A DNA stretch of 64,000 bases from Variovorax paradoxus (GTDB lineage: Bacteria > Pseudomonadota > Gammaproteobacteria > Burkholderiales > Burkholderiaceae_C), in the NCBI RefSeq assembly GCF_000834655.1, contig NZ_JXQQ01000043.1, positions 1-64,000 of the forward strand. Reading direction: 5' to 3'. A model generated the notes under the pieces. It ran no database searches and had not been told where the DNA came from. It saw only the letters and a list, made by a program, of their open reading frames with translations. This document shows positions 1-8,317 of this stretch, piece after piece. Numbering within the stretch: position 1 is the stretch's first letter; each line of letters opens with the position of its first letter. Both the position numbers and the translations under genes were made by a program.

Positions 1-334
1 GCGGCGGAGGGGGTGTTCGAGGGTCTCCGACCTTGACGTCGTAGAACCAGCTGACCTTGGCCTTCATGCCAGGATGCCATTGCCTGGGAAATGACATGCA
101 GCAGGAGAATTTCCCACCGCCGCTCTCGGCTTGAATGCCGGGCCCCCCAGCGCCATTGACTGTGAATCCGGCAATGCTCCACCCACCCGATATAGGCATG
201 TGGTTGTAGCCGGTGACATCCCCAGCCAGCATGTCGTTATCGTTGCAGGCGCCCAGCATGATCGCTACCGCCCCGATGCAGGCGAGCTGCCAGAGGCGAT
301 GCGGCACAGGGCGGCGTGTGGTGATTGATTTCAA
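1..334 (-). CDS. DUF3304-type lipoprotein, copy 1 (partial, runs off left edge)
   Basis: This N-terminal part of a minus-strand lipoprotein continues past the left edge. It has no ATG start. A TTG at 332-334 sits about 8 nt after GGGAGG and opens a basic, hydrophobic leader ending in the lipobox LGAC. The mature part begins NDNDMLAGDVTGYNHM and contains SFSCC-like and FP.QW.PGMK segments that closely match the gene at 430-963, so the two are tandem paralogues. DUF3304 lipoproteins are common beside type VI secretion vgrG genes and are suspected to protect the periplasm. That role is inferred from context. The ORF is missed if only ATG or GTG starts are allowed. Confidence 0.75.
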   Translation of the reverse strand, partial: MKSITTRRPVPHRLWQLACIGAVAIMLGACNDNDMLAGDVTGYNHMPISGGWSIAGFTVNGAGGPGIQAESGGGKFSCCMSFPRQWHPGMKAKVSWFYDVKVGDPRTPPPP

Positions 335-429
335 TGGATTTCCTCCCGGTGTTTTTAATGCTGTCGTCATGGGCAACGGACTGAGTCCCGAGCTGTGCGC
401 GTCCGGCTTCCTCCAGCGCATGCGCAAGG

Positions 430-963
430 TCATTCATCAACAATGTCCGTGCGCGTGACCCAGGGTTTCGTGTCGTCTTTGCTCATCGGATAGCGAGGAT
501 GTTCGATCGCATACCTGCTTATCACCACCTTGATGCGGTGATCCGAATAGAAATGCACGTTGACTGCGCCCGCCGTCTTGGGCGTGTATTCAGGGACTTC
601 GGCTTCCGCTTCTTGGGGCGGGGGAGGCGTAGCCTCGGGGTCGCTGGCCTTGTGGTTGTAGAACCATCTGACTTTGACTTTCATCCCGGGGCGCCAGTGC
701 TTTGGGAACGACATGCAGCAGGAGAATTTCCCGCCGCCGCTTTCGGGTTGAATATTTGGCCCTCCTGCACCATCGACCGTGAAACCCCCAATGCTCCAAC
801 CGGAGTCAGGCATGTGGTTGTAGCCGGTGACATCCCCAGCCAGCATGTCGTTGTTGTCGCAAGCAGTCAGAACGACGGCAGCTACCGAGACACCCAGCGC
901 GCGCCAGACGGCGCGCGAAATGCGCGAATGCTTCGAGGTGCTTGCAAGGGCGATCGCTTTCAT
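430..963 (-). CDS. DUF3304 domain lipoprotein, copy 2
   Basis: A 177-aa predicted outer-membrane or periplasmic lipoprotein. The start MKAIALAS gives a basic leader, a hydrophobic stretch (VSVAAVVL) and the lipobox LTAC, then DNNDMLAGDVTGYNHM. A CC pair in GGGKFSCCMSFP and a WFYNHK segment are typical of the DUF3304 family. The longer in-frame extension (to 1242) is antisense-like and disagrees with the lipoprotein leader, so the ATG at 961-963 is preferred. That ATG overlaps the stop of the upstream membrane-protein gene (ATGA), indicating translational coupling inside the vgrG operon. It is a candidate immunity or accessory protein; this is inferred from position, with no biochemical evidence. 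Confidence 0.82.
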   Translation of the reverse strand: MKAIALASTSKHSRISRAVWRALGVSVAAVVLTACDNNDMLAGDVTGYNHMPDSGWSIGGFTVDGAGGPNIQPESGGGKFSCCMSFPKHWRPGMKVKVRWFYNHKASDPEATPPPPQEAEAEVPEYTPKTAGAVNVHFYSDHRIKVVISRYAIEHPRYPMSKDDTKPWVTRTDIVDE

Positions 964-1349
964 GATGCCGCGCTCTGGCGTTGTTTCGTACGCCTTTTCT
1001 TCGAGATTCCCATGCTGCAAAGAATCGAACCCGCCGCCATGCTGAGGGTGGTGCAGATGATCCAGGGATTCGTAGGAGAAGCAGTGAGCACCTCGTGCCA
1101 AAGACTGACGGCCATTGCCCAGAACTCCGAGGCGTCTTCGGCCATGAAGAAGCTTCTTCGGAACAAGAAAGACCAGAAAAGGATGGGCACGCACAGCAAG
1201 GTCAATCCAAGACGCAAGATCCTGGTTTTGACCCCGATCCATCCCAGCAAGAGGTAACCGATCGAATAGACGAGCGGAACGAAGATGAACAAGCCATGGC
1301 GTTGCCAGAAATACAGAAGCAACGATAGAAAAACGACGAGATATTCCAT
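960..1349 (-). CDS. Small multi-pass membrane protein in the vgrG operon
   Basis: A 129-aa protein with about three to four hydrophobic segments: MEYLVVFLSLLLYF, LFIFVPLVYSIGYLLLGWIG, LRLGLTLLCVPILFWSFLF, and a weaker one near residues 95-112. It ends in a basic tail (KKRRTKQRQ). I recognise no family. It lies 13 nt after the DUF4123 adaptor gene and overlaps the following lipoprotein gene by 4 nt, so it is co-expressed with the type VI genes. It occupies the slot where an effector gene usually sits. It could be an inner-membrane immunity protein, a small membrane-active toxin or a remnant. No motif decides between these. Confidence 0.7.
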   Translation of the reverse strand: MEYLVVFLSLLLYFWQRHGLFIFVPLVYSIGYLLLGWIGVKTRILRLGLTLLCVPILFWSFLFRRSFFMAEDASEFWAMAVSLWHEVLTASPTNPWIICTTLSMAAGSILCSMGISKKRRTKQRQSAAS

Positions 1350-1362
1350 GCTTTGCAGACGT

Positions 1363-2238
1363 TCAAAGGATGTTGTGATTCAGCAATGCTTCGCGCAGAT
1401 TGCCCGGTTGCCACGCCTTGGTGAGCAGCAGTTCCTCCAGCTTGGGGTTGTGATGAATCTTTCCGCTGGTCAGCAACTCGGCCGTGACCAGTGACACCTT
1501 GTCAGTCCAGTTTTCGATGCCGTGCCTCTCGATCAAGCCGAATGTTTTTTTCTTGATGTAGCCGTGCAGGTTGCCGTGCGCCATGGTGGGCGCGAATATT
1601 TCAGGCATCTGATCGGCCAGCAGGTCGAGTGCGGCATCGGGTTCGCAGGCTCTCACCATGGCGTCCAGCTGTGCTTGGCTCAGATGCAAGGCCGTCGGCG
1701 CAGCGGCTTCCGAGGGCTCGGGCAAACGAGCGGCGACCATGGCGCCCTCTCGTGCCACATAGAACCAATGGGCAAGCGGCGCCGCAATGGCCGCCCACTG
1801 CGCAGGCGCCAGGATGTCGGGCAGCAAGGGCAGCGTGCGGGTGTCGGCAAAGCGAAGCAGGAGGCGCTGGTTGTCGTTCGTGTGCACGCGATGCAAGGGC
1901 AGCCAGCGCTTGCCGAGAGCCCGCGCCGGAATACGGCTTGCCATCACGCTGAGCATCGGTCGTCCGCTGCAGTGGGCAAGCAGCCGCGCGATCTGCCGGT
2001 GGCTTTTTTCGAACGGGTCCAGTTCGATCAACCACGGCGCTGCGCCCGCCAGGTCGTTGAGCGGGTATTCCGCCGCGTAGCAATTGAGCCCTTTGTAGAG
2101 GGTTCCGACGGCGTTGCTGCCGTGGTCGAACGCGCTGTCGATCAGCGCTATCCAATGGAGACCGGGTTCGGCAGCGAACGCATCGGCCAGGTGCTTTTCA
2201 GCCGTTCTCAGGTCGGTGGGATCTTGTGCAAAGTACAC
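1363..2238 (-). CDS. DUF4123 domain protein (type VI effector adaptor/chaperone)
   Basis: A 291-aa soluble protein. Its first half fits DUF4123 proteins, which dock a specific effector onto the VgrG spike of the type VI secretion system: HWIALIDSAFD, then a PWLIELD segment, then W..LHRV, F.D.RTLPLL and HWFYV. The start is 3 nt downstream of the vgrG stop, so the two are almost certainly co-translated. The C-terminal third (IKKKTFGLIERHGIENW, TAELLTSGKIHHN) is variable in the family and probably sets effector specificity. The effector it should load is not evident downstream. Family assignment rests on motif pattern, length and the vgrG neighbour. Confidence 0.88.
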   Translation of the reverse strand: MYFAQDPTDLRTAEKHLADAFAAEPGLHWIALIDSAFDHGSNAVGTLYKGLNCYAAEYPLNDLAGAAPWLIELDPFEKSHRQIARLLAHCSGRPMLSVMASRIPARALGKRWLPLHRVHTNDNQRLLLRFADTRTLPLLPDILAPAQWAAIAAPLAHWFYVAREGAMVAARLPEPSEAAAPTALHLSQAQLDAMVRACEPDAALDLLADQMPEIFAPTMAHGNLHGYIKKKTFGLIERHGIENWTDKVSLVTAELLTSGKIHHNPKLEELLLTKAWQPGNLREALLNHNIL

Positions 2239-2241
2239 GGC

Positions 2242-4797
2242 TCATTCCCCGACCGCTGCAACCGGGCTGCCGGACTTGAGCGCCTTGAGCACACAGTCCT
2301 CGCACAGCGTCGTCGGGAATTTGATCGTTGGTAGCGGCAATTCCTTCTGCGGCTGGAGGCTGTGACTGCCTGCGTATTCGCGCCACAGGCCGGTGGTTCC
2401 ATGCTCGATGTGGGCCTTTTTCCATAGGCTGTAACTGGTGCCGCCGTTGATGGTCACGATCTCGTCGGCGTCCAGCGTGATCTTGTTGGCCCTCAACGTG
2501 ATGTCCTTCCTGGCCAGCATGTGGATGCTTTTTCGCAGTGCCGTGATGTCGATGTCGTCCTGCGCTGCAACGATCTTGATCAGGCCCTTGAAGGCAAACA
2601 GGCGAACGGCTTGCGCGGCACTGACCAGGAAGCTTTTTTGGGATGAGATGCTGGTGTGGCTGCCGCTGGTCAGCGCAATGTGCTCACCGCTGGCAAGGTG
2701 CGTCGAGTGCGGCGTGGCGGTTGCAATGCCAACTGGACTGGCGAGCACGAGATGAGGCGCCAGGAACTCGCGAAATTCACCCTGGGCACGATCGCCGCCG
2801 TGGCCCTTGATCTCATCGCCTTGTTTCTTCAGTGCCAGGGCAACTTCGTCCTGGTCGCCCGGGACGTGCGCGTCGGCCCTCATTGCCGCCGTGGCCAGGC
2901 TGTCGTGCTGGTCCTGGCCTTGCGACAAACGGTCTGCAGTCTCGGCGCTGTCGAGCGCATGTGATCGCGCGTTGGGGCGGGGCTCGGTGGTGAGCAAGAG
3001 CCCGTTGCCTGCGCGCACCGCACCATGCCCGTCCGTGCGCAGCTCGAAGCCCTGGCCGCGCGGGTCTTTGCGCCCGGCGTTGTCTTCGATGCGTGTGATG
3101 TGGCCGAGCGAGAGCTGGCTGTGCTGGTGGTCGGACTTCACCTGCGCCTGGATCCTGCCGTCGGTATCGTCGAAAGCCAGATGGTTGGAGCGACCTGCGG
3201 CACTGTTGCCGCCTTCCTTGGTCAACTCGCGACTGCGAAAACCGGAGATTGCCGACTGATTGGGCAATACCCAGGGTGGAAGGTTCGACTGGTTGTGGAC
3301 ACGCCCGGTGCAGATCGGCAGATCGGGATCGCCGCCAAAGAAGTCGACGATGACTTCCTGACCGATGCGCGGAATATGGATACCGCCCAACTGGTTGCCG
3401 GCCCACGGGGAGCTCACGCGAAGCCAGCAGGTGCTGTGCTGATTCTTCAGGCCGATGCGGTCCCAGTGAAACTGGACCTTGATGCGCCCCAATTCGTCGG
3501 TCCAGAGGTTCTGCCCCTCGGGGCCAACCACCAGCGCGGACTGAGGGCCTCCCGTTTGGGGCTTCGCACGCGTGGAAGGCGGGCGCAAGGGCTGGGCGAC
3601 CGGATGAGCGGTGAAGTCCACCAGGACTTGCCACTGCTGGCGGCGTGCGCGCGCCGCATCCCCGTTCTGGCTGTCCTGTGCGACGTTCTCGATGACGAAA
3701 TGTGTGTCGAGGATGAGGTACTCGGCGTTCGCCTTCTTTCGAGGATGCTTTTGCAACTCGAAGATGCAGCCGGGCCGCATGCCTCGCAGATTGCCGCTGG
3801 CCTGGGCCCGGTCGCCGTGGGTGCGAAGGGCCTGCATTCGCAACAGCGCCAGCAGTCTGCCTTCGTCATGAGGATCGTTGGGCTGCGCCCGACCGGCGCG
3901 GGGTTGGGCGTAGTGGCTGCCCCCGTCGGCGGCGTGCCACTGGTAGACCTCCGCACCGGATTGCCCTGTCTGCCGGGGATCCTTGCGAACGACGCTCAGG
4001 TCGGCACGTGGGCGGGTGTAGTCGTGGTCGCGGGTCGAATACTGGCCGCTCGTGAGGTGCGCATGAGGAACGAAGCTGCTGATGTATTCGGCATCGACCT
4101 TCCATCCGGGCGCGTGGTATTGGACTTGCCGGTACGCCGCACTATCGGCAGGCTTGTAGGCCCCCATGGCATCGCTCAGGACCAGGCGATGCTTGCCTTC
4201 GTCGTGCTCGAAGTGATAGCTCAGTCCCCACTCTTCGCACATTCGGCTGAAGAAATCGAAGTCCGTCTCGTTGAACTGCGTTTGGAAATCGCGTACCGGG
4301 TACGTGTCGAAAAGGCGCTTGTCGACCGGGAATGCGTAGTCGGCCAGCAGCTCATCGAGAATCTCGACAACGGTCTTGTCCTGGAAGATCTTGCAATCGG
4401 TGGTGAGGGTGGCCAGGTGCAGCCAGGGCCGCAGCGTCAGCCTGTATTGGATGTGTCGGCCTTCTTCTCCCCAGACGACAGCGTCGGTGATCAGTGCGTT
4501 GATCTGGCGCACACCGGAGCCTGCGTGGTCCATGCGCAAGCCCGTGGCCCCCGGTGCGAAGGCGCCGGAACCGTCCAGTTCTATCGAGCAGTTGATTTCG
4601 CGGCCAACGAACGCATCGAGATCGAAATCGGCAGCTCCGCTGGCCCCGGGATCCAGTGCATCCGGCGTCTTGAGGAGCAACTCGTATTCGAAAAGGCAGT
4701 TCATGCCTTCGCGGCCGGCCAGCCTCACAGGTTCGAGGCTTGGCTGGTCCTGGAACAGCGGAATGGCCGCGCTGGAAATCGAGAGGGTTTGTGGCAT
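2242..4797 (-). CDS. vgrG: Type VI secretion system tip protein VgrG
   Basis: An 851-aa spike protein forming the trimeric tip of the type VI secretion tube. It has the gp27-like N-terminal module (PVRLAGREGMNCLFEYEL near residue 25, ITDAVVWGEEGRHIQYRLTL, CEEWGLSYHFEHDEGKH). The gp5-like OB region follows at about residues 435-510 (GRIKVQFHWDR, WLRVSSPWAGNQLGG, IGQEVIVDFFGGDPDLP). A DUF2345 region near residues 640-790 is the usual C-terminal beta-helix extension. The last about 60 residues include LCEDCVLKAL, with two close cysteines. No catalytic effector domain is recognisable in the tail, so cargo would be carried through the adjacent DUF4123 adaptor. It heads a minus-strand operon running to the left edge. 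Confidence 0.95.
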   Translation of the reverse strand: MPQTLSISSAAIPLFQDQPSLEPVRLAGREGMNCLFEYELLLKTPDALDPGASGAADFDLDAFVGREINCSIELDGSGAFAPGATGLRMDHAGSGVRQINALITDAVVWGEEGRHIQYRLTLRPWLHLATLTTDCKIFQDKTVVEILDELLADYAFPVDKRLFDTYPVRDFQTQFNETDFDFFSRMCEEWGLSYHFEHDEGKHRLVLSDAMGAYKPADSAAYRQVQYHAPGWKVDAEYISSFVPHAHLTSGQYSTRDHDYTRPRADLSVVRKDPRQTGQSGAEVYQWHAADGGSHYAQPRAGRAQPNDPHDEGRLLALLRMQALRTHGDRAQASGNLRGMRPGCIFELQKHPRKKANAEYLILDTHFVIENVAQDSQNGDAARARRQQWQVLVDFTAHPVAQPLRPPSTRAKPQTGGPQSALVVGPEGQNLWTDELGRIKVQFHWDRIGLKNQHSTCWLRVSSPWAGNQLGGIHIPRIGQEVIVDFFGGDPDLPICTGRVHNQSNLPPWVLPNQSAISGFRSRELTKEGGNSAAGRSNHLAFDDTDGRIQAQVKSDHQHSQLSLGHITRIEDNAGRKDPRGQGFELRTDGHGAVRAGNGLLLTTEPRPNARSHALDSAETADRLSQGQDQHDSLATAAMRADAHVPGDQDEVALALKKQGDEIKGHGGDRAQGEFREFLAPHLVLASPVGIATATPHSTHLASGEHIALTSGSHTSISSQKSFLVSAAQAVRLFAFKGLIKIVAAQDDIDITALRKSIHMLARKDITLRANKITLDADEIVTINGGTSYSLWKKAHIEHGTTGLWREYAGSHSLQPQKELPLPTIKFPTTLCEDCVLKALKSGSPVAAVGE

Positions 4798-5056
4798 GCG
4801 CAGAGCTTCTTTTGCGGAAGCTCAAAAGTCTGATGCACGCCGGCCACACGTACTGCGAACAATAGTGAACTGACCTCGATGTCCATCAATCAGGCCCGGC
4901 AACGCCAAAAAACTTCACGTGCGCAGACTCGCATTCGGCGAAAACTCGCTGCGAGCGGCTGGCTCATCGGCCGACATCTGCCGCGATCTGCCTGGATCGG
5001 CAGCATGGATTCCGGCAGCGCAAGAGACGCCGCAGCCAATCGTTCGACGACGATGG

Positions 5057-6178
5057 TTAACGCGCCCCGAACGCCGCGTTCTCGAACAGATCCTTGAACT
5101 CGCGCGGCTGCGAGCGCCAGTATTGGTGCGGCGCCTTCACCTGCGCGCCCAGCTCTGCGGCCGCGTGCCACGGCCAGCGCGGGTCGTAGAGGATCGCGCG
5201 TGCGAGCGACACCGCATCGGCCTGGCCCTTGGCGATGATTTCCTCGGCCTGGCGCGGCTCGGTGATAAGGCCCACGGCGATGACCGGCATGCCGACCTCG
5301 GACTTCACACGCTCGGCGAACGGCACCTGGTAGCCCGCGCCGAGCGCGATGGCCTGCTTCGGCGACACGCCGCCGCTGGATACGTGGATGGCTGCGCAGC
5401 CGCGCGCTTCGAGTGCCTTGGCGAAGGCGACGGTGCCTTCGAGGTCCCAGCCGTCCGGCACCCAGTCGACGGCCGACACGCGCACCCACACCGGCTTGTC
5501 GGCGGGAAAGGCTTCGCGCACCGCGTCGAACACCTCGAGCGGAAAGCGCATGCGGTTCTGGAGGCTGCCGCCGTATTCGTCGTCGCGGTGATTGGCCAGC
5601 GGCGAGAGGAACTGGTGCAGCAGGTAGCCGTGCGCCGCGTGGATCTCCAGGCCGTCGATGCCCAGCCGCGCCGCGCGCCGCGCGGTGTCGACGAAGGCTT
5701 TGCGGATGCGGGCGAGCCCTGCGGCGTCGAGTGCGAGCGGCGCGTCTTCCGTCGGCGAGTGCGGCACGGCCGAGGGTGCGCAGGCCTTCCAGCCACCGGG
5801 CTCGCCAGGCGCGATCTGCTTGCCGCCTTCCCATGGCGCGCGGCTCGATGCCTTGCGCCCCGCGTGCCCGAGCTGCATTGCGATCTTGATGGGCGAATGG
5901 GCCCGCGTCGCCGCGAGCACGCGGGCCAGGCCCTCTTCATTGGCATCGGAATAGAGCCCGAGGTCGCCGGGCGAGATGCGCCCTGCGGCCTCCACCGCCG
6001 TCGCCTCCAGGATCATCAGCCCCGCGCCCGAGAGCGCGAGGTGGCCCAGGTGGATCAGGTGCCAGTCGCCGGGCGTGCCCTCCGTGGCGGAGTACTGGCA
6101 CATCGGCGCGATGACGATGCGGTTGTCCAGGCGAAGCGCGCCGAGTTGAAGGGGCGTGAAGAGTCGGGCTTGGCTCAT
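5057..6178 (-). CDS. NADH:flavin oxidoreductase / old yellow enzyme (YqjM-like)
   Basis: A 373-aa FMN-dependent ene-reductase-type TIM barrel. The YqjM signatures are present: APMCQYSA near the N-terminus with the flavin-modulating Cys, QLGHAGRK, HAAHGYLLHQFLSP, DEYGGSLQNRMRFPLEV and the C-terminal phosphate-binding ARAILYDPRWPWHAA. The start chosen is MSQARLFTPL; an upstream in-frame GTG (6199) would overlap the preceding transporter gene. It starts 4 nt after the EamA stop, so the two probably form one unit. The physiological substrate cannot be read from sequence; the family reduces activated C=C bonds using NAD(P)H. A 259-bp gap separates its stop from vgrG and holds no supported gene. 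Confidence 0.92.
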   Translation of the reverse strand: MSQARLFTPLQLGALRLDNRIVIAPMCQYSATEGTPGDWHLIHLGHLALSGAGLMILEATAVEAAGRISPGDLGLYSDANEEGLARVLAATRAHSPIKIAMQLGHAGRKASSRAPWEGGKQIAPGEPGGWKACAPSAVPHSPTEDAPLALDAAGLARIRKAFVDTARRAARLGIDGLEIHAAHGYLLHQFLSPLANHRDDEYGGSLQNRMRFPLEVFDAVREAFPADKPVWVRVSAVDWVPDGWDLEGTVAFAKALEARGCAAIHVSSGGVSPKQAIALGAGYQVPFAERVKSEVGMPVIAVGLITEPRQAEEIIAKGQADAVSLARAILYDPRWPWHAAAELGAQVKAPHQYWRSQPREFKDLFENAAFGAR

Positions 6179-6182
6179 GTTT

Positions 6183-7166
6183 TCATGAAGTGGCTGCACA
6201 GGTGCCGCGATTCTGGAGCGTCGGCACGGCCTCTGCCGCCAGCGCCGCAGAAGCCTTGCGGCCCGCCGCGGTATGGATCAGCAGCGCGCCGATCACCATC
6301 GCCATGCCGACCGCCTCGTTGGCCGTGGGCATCTTGCCCATCGCCATGCTCATCAGGAGCGCGGACACCGGCACGAAGTTGAAGAAGGCCGTGCCCGTCA
6401 CGGCGCCGAGCTTGCTCACGCCGTAGTTGAAAGCCAGCACCGCGATGGCCGAAGACACCAGGCCCACGTAGAGCAGTGCTTCCCACGACAGGCGCAGGCC
6501 TTCCGCGCTGGGCATCTGCGAGAGCCCCAGCACGCTCGCCCCGACGGCGCCGGCCAGCAGCAGCGGCCATGCGGCCAGCACCGTGAGCGCGCTGTACTCG
6601 ATCACGTCGAGCCCCGGAAAGCGCGCCGCGCCCCGCGTGTACCAGACCCAGCCCAGCGTGCCGACGAAGGCGATGGCATCGCCGAAGAGCGTCGATGCGC
6701 CCGCCGATGCGTCGCCGAACAGCAGCCCCGACACGATGGCCACGCCCAGCAGCGCCAGCGCCGAGGCCAGGAGCGTCGTGCGCGAAGGGCGCACGCCGTC
6801 GAGCGCCCAGCGCAGCAGCTGCGTGGTCATGGGCGTGGTGGCCACGATGACCGCGCCGTGCGCGGGCACAGAGTGCGCCAGGCCGACCAGCAGCATCACG
6901 CTGAAGACGCCGAAGCCCGCGAACCCGCGCAGCGCGAGCGGCCCCGCGTGCAGCCTGAGCTTGCGCCAGGGCGCCATGCCGCGCGGAAGAATGAGCAGCA
7001 CGAACAGCAGCGCGGACATGCTGTAGCGGATGAGCGTGAACCACACCGGTTCGACGTGGTGCAGCACGCCCTTGCTGACGAGGAACATGCCGCCCCAGCT
7101 GGAGGTGGCGACCAGCAGCGCGGCGATGCCGAGCAGGCGTTGACGAGGGGAAAGGGAGGACGACAC
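6183..7166 (-). CDS. EamA/DMT-family metabolite exporter
   Basis: A 327-aa inner-membrane protein with about ten hydrophobic helices arranged as two EamA repeats. Typical patterns are TSSWGGMFLVSKGVLHHVEPVWFTLIRY at the start, PMTTQLLRWALDG at the end of repeat one, and TAFFNFVPVSALLMS plus GALLIHTAAG in repeat two. The start is taken as GTG at 7164-7166, with AAAGG about 8 nt upstream, because the longer frame runs through the intergenic palindrome. A LysR gene diverges from it and probably controls it. Substrate unknown; family members export amino acids, nucleosides or small metabolites. Confidence 0.9.
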   Translation of the reverse strand: MSSSLSPRQRLLGIAALLVATSSWGGMFLVSKGVLHHVEPVWFTLIRYSMSALLFVLLILPRGMAPWRKLRLHAGPLALRGFAGFGVFSVMLLVGLAHSVPAHGAVIVATTPMTTQLLRWALDGVRPSRTTLLASALALLGVAIVSGLLFGDASAGASTLFGDAIAFVGTLGWVWYTRGAARFPGLDVIEYSALTVLAAWPLLLAGAVGASVLGLSQMPSAEGLRLSWEALLYVGLVSSAIAVLAFNYGVSKLGAVTGTAFFNFVPVSALLMSMAMGKMPTANEAVGMAMVIGALLIHTAAGRKASAALAAEAVPTLQNRGTCAATS

Positions 7167-7224
7167 GGGGGAGCCTTTGCAATGAATCGATGGCTCCAAG
7201 AATCGGTGTTCGCCGCCCCGATTT

Positions 7225-7266
7225 CCATTCGCTTCTTTGGAGGGGGCCCTCCAAAAAAGCGAATGG
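7225..7266. repeat. 42-bp near-perfect palindrome between divergent EamA and lysR genes
   Basis: The arms CCATTCGCTT and AAGCGAATGG enclose CTTTGGAGGG/CCCTCCAAA with a single mismatched step and almost no loop. It occupies the centre of the 133-bp divergent promoter region. It has no T-run and faces two start sites, so it is not a normal terminator. It could be a REP-like element or an operator. Confidence 0.8.
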
Positions 7267-7299
7267 CCGATCCGGGCCGAAGCGCCCACAATTTGCCCC

Positions 7300-8178
7300 A
7301 TGGAGCTCTACCAACTCAAGACCTTTGTCGCCATCGCCAGGGAGGGCAGCCTCACCCGCGCCGCCGAGCGCGTGTTCACCAGCGCCCCGGCGGTCAGCGC
7401 GCAGCTCAAGGCACTCGAAGACGAACTGGGCGTGAAGCTTTTCGATCGCACCCCGCGCGGCATGGTGCCCACCGAAGCCGGCCACAGCCTGCTGGACGAG
7501 GCCGAGCGCACGCTGGCCTCGGCCATGCGCATGCGTTCGGCGGCCGACCAGCTGCGCGGCGCGGCGCAGGGCGTGGTGCGCTTCGGCACGGTGGTCGATC
7601 CGGTGTCGCTGAAATTGGGCGAAGTGCTGGTGACGCTGGCCGAGCGGCATCCGCAGGTCACGCTGCAGTTGAAGCAGGGGCTGTCGTTCGAGACGCTGGC
7701 CGGCGTGCAGCGCGGCGAGCTCGACTGCGCCTACGTGCTCAGCGACAGTGAGCAGGCCGAGGGGCTGGAGCTGCGGCGCCTCGGCGTCGTCGACCTGGCC
7801 GTGGTGCTGCCGTTGCCGGTGGCCCAGGCGCATCCCGATCTTTCGCTCGACGAACTGGTGAACCTGCCGTGGGTGGGCACGCCGACCTCCTGCATCCTGC
7901 GCGTGCACCTGGAGAAGCTGTTCGCGGGCGCGGGCCGCGAGTACCAGCAGGGCCGCACCGCCGACGGCGAGAGCGCGATCCGCAGCATGGTCGCCAGCGG
8001 CATGGGCGCGGGGCTGATGCGGCTCGACCAGGCCGAGCAGGGCGCACGCAACGGCGAGCTTGCGATCTGGAATGGCTGGCGGTCGCACACGTGGCTGTGC
8101 TGGATCGCGCCGGGTGACGGCAAGCGGACTGTGTCGGTCGATGCGGTGCGCGGCACGGTGATGGAAGCCTGGGCCTGA
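7300..8178 (+). CDS. LysR-family transcriptional regulator
   Basis: A 292-aa regulator. The N-terminal winged HTH is classical: MELYQLKTFVAIAREGSLTRAAERVFTSAPAVSAQLKALEDELGVKLFDR. It is followed by a periplasmic-binding-like effector domain (GVVRFGTVVDP, LVTLAERHPQVTL, RRGELDCAYV-like pattern, WVGTPTSCILR). The ATG at 7300 begins exactly at the HTH; the longer frame would extend into the palindromic spacer. It diverges from the EamA exporter and its linked flavin oxidoreductase, the usual arrangement for a LysR gene and its target. The inducer is unknown. Confidence 0.92.
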   Translation: MELYQLKTFVAIAREGSLTRAAERVFTSAPAVSAQLKALEDELGVKLFDRTPRGMVPTEAGHSLLDEAERTLASAMRMRSAADQLRGAAQGVVRFGTVVDPVSLKLGEVLVTLAERHPQVTLQLKQGLSFETLAGVQRGELDCAYVLSDSEQAEGLELRRLGVVDLAVVLPLPVAQAHPDLSLDELVNLPWVGTPTSCILRVHLEKLFAGAGREYQQGRTADGESAIRSMVASGMGAGLMRLDQAEQGARNGELAIWNGWRSHTWLCWIAPGDGKRTVSVDAVRGTVMEAWA

Positions 8179-8317
8179 ACTCCTTCGATTGCGCGGCCCT
8201 GGACCCGGGTGCCTGAGCAGCACCTGAACAACACGTACACCGCGTTCGGGCAGGGCGCCGGATCATGGATCGCCGGGATGGCAGGGCGCGCCTTGGCCTG
8301 TCATCATTCGCGCTGGA

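Noticed and set aside
4798..5056. Short frames in the gap between vgrG and the flavin oxidoreductase
   Set aside because: No RBS, no conserved features and composition like the flanking shadows; best left as an intergenic or promoter region.
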